From Gammaproteobacteria bacterium (lineage in GTDB: Bacteria; Pseudomonadota; Gammaproteobacteria; Steroidobacterales; Woeseiaceae), in the NCBI GenBank assembly GCA_029865385.1, contig JAOUGX010000002.1:1-64000 (forward strand): a stretch of DNA of 64,000 nt, read 5' to 3'. Shown in pieces: positions 1 through 6,789 of the stretch. Position 1 is the first letter of the stretch. Each line of letters opens with the position of its first letter. A model generated the notes under the pieces. It saw only the letters and a list, made by a program, of their open reading frames with translations, had not been told where the DNA came from and ran no database searches. The position numbers and the translations under genes are program-made.

Positions 1-441
1 TTCGGGATGGCGTGTCGACGCGGCAAGGTGCTTCTCATACGCGGCCTCGCTGCCTCGTTCATCGCCGACGGCAATCAGCTGGTCGCCGAGAGTTCGCCAA
101 GCCGCTGCGTACGCCGGATCGATTTGAAGCGCTTTCTTGACGTTCGCGATCGCATCGTCACCTTTTCCGGCTGCGCCCAGACAAAGGGCAAATTCATGCA
201 ATACGTTTGGCGCTTCCGGATTTCGCTCGGCGATCGATTCAACAATGGTGAGCGCATCCTTGACCTTTCCTTGCAGTCGAAGCGCGGCTACCAGGATCAG
301 GCGGGCGGAATCGGATTGCGGGTAAACCTTCAGTACCTCATTGGCCTGCTCGGCCGCGAGCGCAGGATCACGCCCGAGCAAACTCGCCGCATGGCGCAGG
401 GCCGTCGCCAGGTTGTTCGTTTGTTGACCAGATATGGACAT
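1..441 (-). CDS. TPR-repeat protein, N-terminal part (runs off the window)
   Basis: Reading the minus strand from an ATG at 441 gives 147 codons open to the window edge, starting MSISGQQTNNLATALRHAA. The sequence is a chain of helical pairs with TPR signatures (ALTIVESIAERNPEAP near residues 54-69, then a repeat ending NVKKALQIDPAYAAW and one starting EAAYEKHL). TPRs bind partner proteins. Genes of this type beside a TonB receptor in marine gammaproteobacteria often continue into a sulfotransferase domain; that part would lie outside the window, so it is only inference. It diverges from the TonB receptor across 282 bases. No signal peptide is visible. The plus-strand reading frame over the same bases has no family features. 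Confidence 0.8.
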   Translation of the reverse strand, partial: MSISGQQTNNLATALRHAASLLGRDPALAAEQANEVLKVYPQSDSARLILVAALRLQGKVKDALTIVESIAERNPEAPNVLHEFALCLGAAGKGDDAIANVKKALQIDPAYAAAWRTLGDQLIAVGDERGSEAAYEKHLAASTRHPE

Positions 442-604
442 CGTGGAAAGCGCTTACAAAATAAGTGAATCAGACCCTTGTTGTATTTTTGTTACACAAC
501 GTCGGCTTGCAGCATATGGTTTCACCGGCACCTAATGCAAACACATAATATGAACCGCATGCCTTGGAACCATTGCACAGTCCAATTGTCGATTAAACAA
601 GTAT

Positions 605-634
605 TTGCCAAATATCGGGCCGGAAGTCTATATT
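605..634 (+). promoter_or_regulatory. Candidate sigma-70 promoter of the TonB receptor gene
   Basis: TTGCCA at 605-610 and TATATT at 629-634 are separated by 18 bases, giving a start of transcription near 641 and a leader of about 80 bases before the receptor ATG at 724. The rest of the 442-723 gap is AT-rich compared with its surroundings and shows no other gene. Assigned by eye only. Confidence 0.45.
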
Positions 635-723
635 CGTTGTATTGTGACAACGGACTTCGACGTCCGGCAGTTAAGCGGTAAAGCCGAAGACAGCAACACT
701 ATCATCACGCGGGGAACCCGATC

Positions 724-3096
724 ATGAAGCGATTTCATCCCACTCCTTTGGCCCGTGCAATCTCGTCCGCATTGTCCGGATCCATGCTTGTGGCTGCAGC
801 CGCTATGCCGGCGCAGGCCCAGGAAGGTCCGCCGGTCCTTGAAGAGATCATCGTTACCGCGCAGAAGCGTACGGAGAATCTTCAGGATGTCGCCGTATCC
901 GTGCAGGTACTCGGCAACCAGGAATTGCGCGATCTGAATCTTACAGATTTCGCCGGGTACATCGAGTTTCTGCCGACCGTTTCGTTCCAGTCTCAACGAC
1001 CCGGCCTCTCACAGGTCTACATGCGCGGTATTTCCAGCGGTGGTGATGGCGTGCATTCGGGGTCGATGCCGAGCGTTGGCGTCTATCTCGACGAGCAGCC
1101 GGTCACCACCATCAATCGAGTGCTCGACATACACGTTTACGATGTCGCAAGAATCGAAACGCTTGCCGGACCGCAGGGAACATTCTTCGGCGCGAGCAGC
1201 CAGGCCGGCACGCTGAGAATCATCACGAACAAACCGGATCCGAGCGGATTCGAGGCCGGATTCGACGTCGGCGTACATCAGATCGAACATGGCGATGCAG
1301 GGTATTCGGCCGAGGGATTTGCCAATATTCCGATCACGGACAACACCGCGATTCGCCTGGTCGGATGGCACGACGAGGCCGGCGGTTATATCGACAATGT
1401 TCCGGGAACCGTGACTCTCGAAGGCGTGGGAGTCACACGAAACAACGCGAGCCTTGTCGAAGACGATTTCAATGATTCTACGACATCGGGCATGCGCGCT
1501 CTGCTCAAAGTTGACCTGAACGATTCATGGTCGGTCACGCCGGGCATTATGTACCAGAGACAAGACACCGAAGGGGTGTTTACCCACGATCCCGAGGATG
1601 TCGGCGACTTACAGGTCCAGCGCTTCTATCCGGAATTTTACGACAACTCCTGGTACCAGGCTTCCTTAACGCTTGAAGGCGAAATCGGTGATATAAATTT
1701 CGTATACGCCGGCGCCTATCTCGATATGGACGCAGACAGCATTGACGACTACACCGACTATGCTCAGTACTGGGACAATTATTACGGCTACTATGGTGGC
1801 TGTTATCACTATGACTCGACAACGATCAACTGCACCGATCCGAGCCAGTACATTCTCAGCGACGAGCGGTTTTCGCGGGTAAGCCACGAAATTCGACTGC
1901 AATCGTCTCAAGAAGATCGTTTCCGCTGGATGGTCGGCGCCTTCGTGCAACGCCAGGCCCACGATTTCGACCTCCGCTGGGTGGTTCCGGATATGGATCC
2001 GGACTTTTCGGCGCCGCGCCTCAATTCCTGGCCTTATGGGACGGTGATTCCAGGGCAGCCGATCGTCTGGCAAACCAAGCAGATTCGAACGGACCGGGAC
2101 CGGGCAGGATTTGCTGAGCTGAGCTTTGACATTACGGATGAATTCACCCTGGTCGGCGGTTATCGGTACTACGAATTTGAGAATTCGTTGTACGGATTCA
2201 ACGGATCGTTGAGTCGCTGCCTCGATGCGAATGATCAGCCGACGTATCCCTGTTTTGACAACCCGAATCTCAACGACGTATCGAAAGGTGATGGAAATAT
2301 TTTCAAATTCTCCCTGAACTACAACGTCGGCGATAACGGTCTGGTGTATGCGACGTATTCGGAAGGATTCCGTGCAGGGGGCGTCAACAGGGCGACGGTT
2401 GCCGGCTCGACAGAGCCCAAATACGAGCCCGATTTCGTCGACAACTATGAAATCGGCTGGAAATCAACCTGGCTGAACAATAGATTGCGATTCAATGGTG
2501 CCGCTTACCTCCTCAATTGGGAAAACTTCCAGTTTTCCTTCCTCGACTTTTCGGTTTCTCCGCTGACCATCATTCGCAATATCGGCGAGGCGCGAACCAT
2601 TGGAACGGAATTCGATATGGCATTCGCGGCAACAGACGATCTGACCTTGTCCCTGTCAGCATCCTATAACGACGCCGAACTTAGAAAACCGTATCGTGGA
2701 GACGGTCCCGGTGCGCCGCCAACTGCACCGGCTGGAACGAAGATGCCTTTCGTGCCGAAGTTCCAGGCAACGGCAATCGGACGTTACAACGTCGATTTCG
2801 GCAGCTTTCCGGGTTACGTGCAGGCGGCAATTTCCTACACCTCCGCCACCTGGAACCTGCTGGAAGTCGCACCGCGCACCGAACAGCCGGCGTACACGAT
2901 TGTCAATCTTGCAACGGGCATAGACAGGGAAACCTGGTCCCTGAACCTGTTTCTCGATAACGTGACCGACGAACGGGCCCAGTTGACACGCTACGATAAT
3001 GGCTATTTCGATCCGTTCGGCAGCATAACCGGTGATACGGTCATAACGACGAACCGTCCGAGAACCATCGGATTGCGATACGGGCGCCGCTTCTAG
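724..3096 (+). CDS. TonB-dependent outer-membrane receptor
   Basis: 790 residues. A signal peptide (residues 1-33, cleaved near AQAQE) is followed by a TonB-box-like segment EEIIVTAQKR (about 40-49), a plug domain (SVSVQVLG-like start, then ARIETLAGPQGTFFGASSQAGTLRIITNKP, roughly 50-165) and a long beta-barrel ending LRYGRRF with the C-terminal Phe used by the BAM complex. Such proteins take up siderophores, vitamins, oligosaccharides or other large nutrients using TonB/ExbBD energy. The substrate cannot be told from sequence; the plug style (LPTVSFQSQRPGLSQVYMRG) is that of the large TonB family expanded in sphingomonads and Woeseia-like bacteria. A terminator follows directly. Confidence 0.95.
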   Translation: MKRFHPTPLARAISSALSGSMLVAAAAMPAQAQEGPPVLEEIIVTAQKRTENLQDVAVSVQVLGNQELRDLNLTDFAGYIEFLPTVSFQSQRPGLSQVYMRGISSGGDGVHSGSMPSVGVYLDEQPVTTINRVLDIHVYDVARIETLAGPQGTFFGASSQAGTLRIITNKPDPSGFEAGFDVGVHQIEHGDAGYSAEGFANIPITDNTAIRLVGWHDEAGGYIDNVPGTVTLEGVGVTRNNASLVEDDFNDSTTSGMRALLKVDLNDSWSVTPGIMYQRQDTEGVFTHDPEDVGDLQVQRFYPEFYDNSWYQASLTLEGEIGDINFVYAGAYLDMDADSIDDYTDYAQYWDNYYGYYGGCYHYDSTTINCTDPSQYILSDERFSRVSHEIRLQSSQEDRFRWMVGAFVQRQAHDFDLRWVVPDMDPDFSAPRLNSWPYGTVIPGQPIVWQTKQIRTDRDRAGFAELSFDITDEFTLVGGYRYYEFENSLYGFNGSLSRCLDANDQPTYPCFDNPNLNDVSKGDGNIFKFSLNYNVGDNGLVYATYSEGFRAGGVNRATVAGSTEPKYEPDFVDNYEIGWKSTWLNNRLRFNGAAYLLNWENFQFSFLDFSVSPLTIIRNIGEARTIGTEFDMAFAATDDLTLSLSASYNDAELRKPYRGDGPGAPPTAPAGTKMPFVPKFQATAIGRYNVDFGSFPGYVQAAISYTSATWNLLEVAPRTEQPAYTIVNLATGIDRETWSLNLFLDNVTDERAQLTRYDNGYFDPFGSITGDTVITTNRPRTIGLRYGRRF

Positions 3097-3127
3097 GCGG
3101 ATTCGGACTGCGATCAATGCTTGCAGA

Positions 3128-3157
3128 AGCGCGGGTGCGATTGCACCCGCGCTTTTC
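3128..3157 (+). terminator. Rho-independent terminator after the TonB receptor
   Basis: An 11-bp G+C-rich stem (3129-3139 with 3142-3152, short loop) is followed by TTTTC. It lies 32 bases after the receptor stop codon. Confidence 0.85.
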
Positions 3158-3165
3158 TTTGTGCC

Positions 3166-3291
3166 TCAGAAACGAAAGTTGGCGCCCAGGTTGAAGGATC
3201 GCACGTCGAGCTCCACGTCCTGATAGGGGAGCTGCAGTGACCAGCGGTCCGCCGCTCTCCAGTTGATTCCTAGCCCGTACATGAAGTGGAA
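3166..3291 (-). pseudogene. Remnant of an outer-membrane beta-barrel protein (C-terminal end only)
   Basis: On the minus strand 41 codons are open between an in-frame TGA at 3294-3292 and a stop at 3168-3166. The peptide starts FHFMYGLGINWRAADRWSLQ and ends SFNLGANFRF. That is the last two to three strands of an OmpA/OmpW-type barrel, with the usual GLGINWR...RW, L-x-V-x-S and terminal F-R-F pattern. No start codon with a ribosome-binding site and no upstream coding homology are visible, so I read this as the tail of a deleted gene. It could instead be chance, but the terminal aromatic pattern argues against that. Confidence 0.5.
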
Positions 3292-3592
3292 TCAGTAACC
3301 GAATTTGAGCGGTATTACATTCGAATTCCTCCTTTAATGGATCAGTGTTTTTGTTGTGAAATTGTAATTTTCTGTGGCGTGGAAACGGTCCCGCTGCGAT
3401 CAGCCGATGAACAGGCCGACGCTTTGCCAATTGCGATTCCGGGCATCAGGGATTGTCAAACATCGTCTATTCAGGAATGACGGTCGTGCATCCAGATGGG
3501 TCGCCGAGCGCTCATAAAATAACTTGCAGGAACCGAATTGGGGCCAGTCCGCCATGCGGAGCTGGCCCCTGCCCTTGCAACGCTCGTCTCAA
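3292..3592. other. Gap without a gene, 3292-3592
   Basis: No convincing reading frame. The bases near 3300-3370 are AT-rich. The only structure seen is the hairpin at 3540-3569 listed separately. The region may be decayed DNA left by the deletion that removed the outer-membrane-protein gene. Confidence 0.5.
3540..3569 (-). terminator. Hairpin at the 3' end of the VWA operon
   Basis: Strong inverted repeat: GGGGCCAG (3540-3547) with CTGGCCCC (3562-3569), and TCCGC (3548-3552) with GCGGA (3556-3560), CAT loop and one bulged G. It sits 24 bases past the VWA stop codon. In the minus direction it is not followed by a clear run of T, so it may stabilise the 3' end rather than act as a classical terminator. 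Confidence 0.5.
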
Positions 3593-4789
3593 TCAATAAG
3601 TCGGTCCATCCTCGTATACGAGCCCGACTTCGGCGGCCTGGCGACTGACCGTGTCGTAGATCTTCTGATCCAGCGAATCTTTTGCGCCGCCCGCTTCTTC
3701 CACTTTCTTCTTCATGAAATCGCTGCGGGCCTCCGCCAACTCGCGAACACGACCCGAGATTTCTTCGCGTTCCCGCGCCAGTTCTGCGATGTATTTCTCC
3801 TGTTCCGCGGGTGCCATGGGTTTGAGCGCTGCCGGCAAATCGTCGACGTCGAGCTCGTCGAGTTTTACGTCGCCGCTGGCGACCGCAGCGACCAGCTCCT
3901 TCTCACCGAGGAAGTTGTCTTTGCCCCCTTCGCCGGCATTGAAAGCACCGCGCCCTGCACGGGATGCGAGGGATGCACCTCCGTGCAGTTTTTCCGTGGC
4001 CGCGACTTTTGCGCTCATAGCCAACTTCTCCTCGTCACTGCCGTAGTACAGCCTGGTGCCATCCAGTCTTGCAGATAAAGTTGCTATTTCCTCGTCGTAC
4101 GGCGTTGTCATTGCCACGGCACTGCCGGCCTGGTCTACCTGGAAGTAGTTACCGCGACCAAGATTGGCGATCTGCGTCCACGGCTGGATCGTCGCCGCCA
4201 TGCTGCCGCACTGGATAGTATTGACCACGATGCCCTTCCCATTGGCAGAGGCGAGAATCTGCGGGTATTGAGCTTCGCCCTGGTAGTCCATGTGCGGCGG
4301 CGCGTCGCCGACCAGGAAGATCACCTGGTAGGCCTGGTCTGCCTGGCTCCAGGTCATCTGATGCACGGCATCGTAAAGCGCCTTGTTGACACTTTCAGGA
4401 CCGTCACCGCCTCCGTCTGCCTGAAAATCCATCAGTGCGGCGTAGACGGAGTCCAGGTCGCTGGACAGGTTTACGATTCTTGTCACGTAGGCATCGCCGC
4501 GATCGCGGTAGCCTACGAGGCCGATGCGAATTTCCGGCGTGGGCTGTGCGGCCGACATCGTTGTCGCGATAGACCAGATCTTCTCTTTTGCCGCATCGAT
4601 CAATCCGGACATGCTGCCGGTCGTATCCAGCACGAACACGACATCGACGATCGGTTTGTCATTGTTTACCTTGTGCGGCACATCGATCTTCACGTGCTCG
4701 ACAATGCTCTTGGCACTTAAAGACGGGTAATAAACCACCGCGCCCATGGTCAATACGAACAGGGTCAGTCCCAACAGTTTGGTTTTCAT
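3593..4789 (-). CDS. VWA-domain protein, membrane-anchored or exported
   Basis: 398 residues. An N-terminal hydrophobic segment (about 5-25) leads to a von Willebrand A domain (about 46-230) with the metal-ion-dependent adhesion motif DTTGSMS at 55-61. The C-terminal third (260-398) is Lys/Glu-rich and predicted helical (EREEISGRVRELAEAR). Such proteins bind partners through a Mg2+ site. The ATG at 4789 has AGGAG seven bases upstream. It is the last gene of an operon after the PspA-family and membrane-protein genes (26-base gap), which suggests a role in the same envelope-stress complex; this is inference from context. Confidence 0.85.
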   Translation of the reverse strand: MKTKLLGLTLFVLTMGAVVYYPSLSAKSIVEHVKIDVPHKVNNDKPIVDVVFVLDTTGSMSGLIDAAKEKIWSIATTMSAAQPTPEIRIGLVGYRDRGDAYVTRIVNLSSDLDSVYAALMDFQADGGGDGPESVNKALYDAVHQMTWSQADQAYQVIFLVGDAPPHMDYQGEAQYPQILASANGKGIVVNTIQCGSMAATIQPWTQIANLGRGNYFQVDQAGSAVAMTTPYDEEIATLSARLDGTRLYYGSDEEKLAMSAKVAATEKLHGGASLASRAGRGAFNAGEGGKDNFLGEKELVAAVASGDVKLDELDVDDLPAALKPMAPAEQEKYIAELAREREEISGRVRELAEARSDFMKKKVEEAGGAKDSLDQKIYDTVSRQAAEVGLVYEDGPTY

Positions 4790-4815
4790 ATCGTTCTCCT
4801 CAGTAAAAGTAATGC

Positions 4816-5376
4816 TTATTGGCTGATCAGTTGTTTCAACGCGGTATCGGCCTGGCGCCGTGCCCGATCAAATCCGTCGTCTGACGCCGGCTGCGGAATT
4901 CGCGGCCTCTTTGTCAGCGATTGCGGGATGGCGGCGAACAGCGCCTGCACAAGAAAGAAGCACCAGGTGCCAAGAAATACACTGCCGGTCCGCGACAATG
5001 CCCAGATCGATGTCACGATGCTCACCCCGGTGAGGCCCATGTCCAGCAGCGACGGAACGACGCCCGAATAGAAATAGAGCGATCGAACAAGCCAGATTGC
5101 CGCCGCGTGCATCAGCAGGTAGAAGGGCAACGGTACGGCGAACCACCACGCAACCAGGGACATCGCAGCCCATAGCGCAAGCGTCGTTGCGCGCCCGGTT
5201 TTCTCTTCGTTGCGGCTGAACAGGTAAAGAATGTAGGCAAGCGCCAGACCCGGTATCAGCAGGCGGATGACGGTGCCGAGTCCCAGCAGCGGCGTCAGCA
5301 CGGCGATCACCGCCGAGGCGGCGAAACCGAGCACCGCCGCAGCTGCTACGCCATGAAAAAATCCCGGACGCTTCAT
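4816..5376 (-). CDS. Polytopic membrane protein of unknown function (PspA operon)
   Basis: 186 residues with about five or six hydrophobic helices (around 8-30, 34-52, 64-100, 108-125, 128-150) and a short basic/acidic C-terminal tail. I do not recognise a family. Its ATG at 5376 overlaps the TGA of the PspA-family gene by four bases (ATGA), so the two are probably translationally coupled. Lying between a PspA-family protein and a VWA protein, it may be the membrane partner that they act on. Confidence 0.8.
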   Translation of the reverse strand: MKRPGFFHGVAAAAVLGFAASAVIAVLTPLLGLGTVIRLLIPGLALAYILYLFSRNEEKTGRATTLALWAAMSLVAWWFAVPLPFYLLMHAAAIWLVRSLYFYSGVVPSLLDMGLTGVSIVTSIWALSRTGSVFLGTWCFFLVQALFAAIPQSLTKRPRIPQPASDDGFDRARRQADTALKQLISQ

Positions 5377-5921
5377 GACGATCTCCTTGCATTCTGTTCA
5401 CGCAGGAATGCCACTTCTATTTCGTCCTCGCCAACGCTAAGTTCGCGGGCCAGCCAGGTTGTGTCGTCAATGCCGGTATCGCCGTCGACGGGTGGGCGTG
5501 CCGCGAAGATTTCAGCTTTCTGCTTCAGGGATTCGAGCGCGGCGCGATTCTCGTCGAGCCGGCCACGTTGATCGGACAAGAACTTTTCGTTTGTCGACTC
5601 CCGGGACGACAGCCGTTTCAGCAGTCGCTGGCCTTCGAGCTTCCTGCGTACGAGGCCGCGCGCGAGATCGTCTTTCTGCGACGCAAAGCACAGATCCAGT
5701 TCGGACTCGATCTCGGCCAGCTTTTCACTCAATTCGGCTTTTCTTGTCAGCAGGCTTTGCTGCTCGTGCATGCATTGCCTGATGCGTTGCTCACCGGCCG
5801 TGAGTTCGTCGTCCATCTCGCGAATGGCCTGCCTGAGGAGTTGCTCGGGTTCCTCGATGCGATCGAGAACGGCGTGAAAATCCGCCTTGAATAGTCGCGA
5901 TATGCGATTGATAAGTGCCAT
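5373..5921 (-). CDS. PspA/IM30 (Vipp1)-family membrane-stress protein
   Basis: 182 residues from the ATG at 5921, which has GGGAG just upstream; a longer frame exists but the family N-terminus MALINRISRLFKADFHAVLD fits this start. The amphipathic first helix binds the inner membrane, and the remainder is the long coiled-coil hairpin typical of PspA (LLRQAIREMDDELTAGEQ, then LAEIESELDLC). It is shorter than E. coli PspA (about 220) and lacks part of the C-terminal helices. PspA-family proteins polymerise on damaged membranes. It is first in a three-gene operon divergent from a two-component system. Confidence 0.9.
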   Translation of the reverse strand: MALINRISRLFKADFHAVLDRIEEPEQLLRQAIREMDDELTAGEQRIRQCMHEQQSLLTRKAELSEKLAEIESELDLCFASQKDDLARGLVRRKLEGQRLLKRLSSRESTNEKFLSDQRGRLDENRAALESLKQKAEIFAARPPVDGDTGIDDTTWLARELSVGEDEIEVAFLREQNARRSS

Positions 5922-6019
5922 GGTCTGTCTCCCGCTGTGGTTGTCCATTGACTGGCGACCATGCTAGGAGCAGCGGCGCTTTCCTTACAGACATGCTTTG
6001 GTAAAAGCTGGCATTCAGG

Positions 6020-6037
6020 ATTTACAAAGAATTTACA
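6020..6037 (+). promoter_or_regulatory. Tandem ATTTACA repeats, candidate response-regulator operator
   Basis: ATTTACA occurs at 6020-6026 and again at 6031-6037, exactly 11 bases apart, which is the helical phasing used by OmpR/PhoB-type winged-helix regulators. It lies between the PspA operon and the divergent OmpR-family regulator gene, 46 bases before the latter, so it may control both. A shorter TTACA is present at 5985-5989. Confidence 0.5.
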
Positions 6038-6083
6038 TGCCGCAAAGACGCCAACGGCGTTCCGGTGATAACGTTGGAATCCG

Positions 6084-6788
6084 ATGAACAGACAACAAAA
6101 CATACTGGTAGTAGAAGACGAAGAAGCCATCAGAACGGGCCTGATCGACGTGCTCGTGTATCACGGCTACAAGGTCGACTTCGCCTCGAACGGGCCCGAC
6201 GGCTTGAAGAAAGCACAAAGCGGCAAGTTCGACCTGATCCTGCTGGACATCATGCTGCCCGGCATGGACGGCTATGCCATTTGCAATGCCGTTCGCGACA
6301 AGGACCGGTATCAGCCCATCATTATGCTGACGGCCAAGACCTCGGACGATGAAATCATCGAAGGCCTGAAACTCGGCGCGGACGACTACGTTGGCAAGCC
6401 CTTTTCCGTCCAGCAGCTGATGCTACGAATCGAGGCGGTCCTTCGCCGCAGCGCTGCAGGCCAGGAACAGGCCAGGACCCTCGTGCTGGGACAAGTGACG
6501 GTCGACACCGAAAACCTTTGCGGTCGCAACGGCTTGCAGGAGGAGCTGAGCTTTACGCGACGCGAAATCGACATCCTGAGCTACCTTGCAGCGAACAGCA
6601 GTCGGCCCGTATCCAGGGAGGAATTGCTATCAAAAGTATGGGGTTACGGAAGAAACCTCGATATCGAGACACGTACGGTCGATATTCACATCGCGAAGCT
6701 GCGCCGCAAGATCGAGACCGATCCCAGGGAACCGAGCAAGCTGGTGACGGTACGCGGCGCAGGCTATCGCCTGATCACTGGGGAGTGA
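6084..6788 (+). CDS. OmpR/PhoB-family response regulator
   Basis: 234 residues. Receiver domain 1-120 with the acidic pocket EDEE (11-14), the phospho-acceptor Asp55 in DLILLDIMLPG and the conserved Lys in MLTAKTS. A C-terminal winged-helix DNA-binding domain (about 130-230) contains RREIDILSYLAANSSRPVSR and ends VTVRGAGYRL. The stop codon lies one base before the ATG of the histidine kinase gene, so the two form a two-component operon. It is divergent from the PspA operon, with 11-bp-phased direct repeats in the shared control region, which makes that operon its likely target. Confidence 0.95.
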   Translation: MNRQQNILVVEDEEAIRTGLIDVLVYHGYKVDFASNGPDGLKKAQSGKFDLILLDIMLPGMDGYAICNAVRDKDRYQPIIMLTAKTSDDEIIEGLKLGADDYVGKPFSVQQLMLRIEAVLRRSAAGQEQARTLVLGQVTVDTENLCGRNGLQEELSFTRREIDILSYLAANSSRPVSREELLSKVWGYGRNLDIETRTVDIHIAKLRRKIETDPREPSKLVTVRGAGYRLITGE

Positions 6789-6789
6789 A

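Noticed and set aside
7-468. Plus-strand 153-codon open frame at the window start
   Set aside because: It lies antisense to the TPR gene read from 441, whose protein has clear TPR patterns; the plus-strand peptide is Arg-rich and resembles no family.
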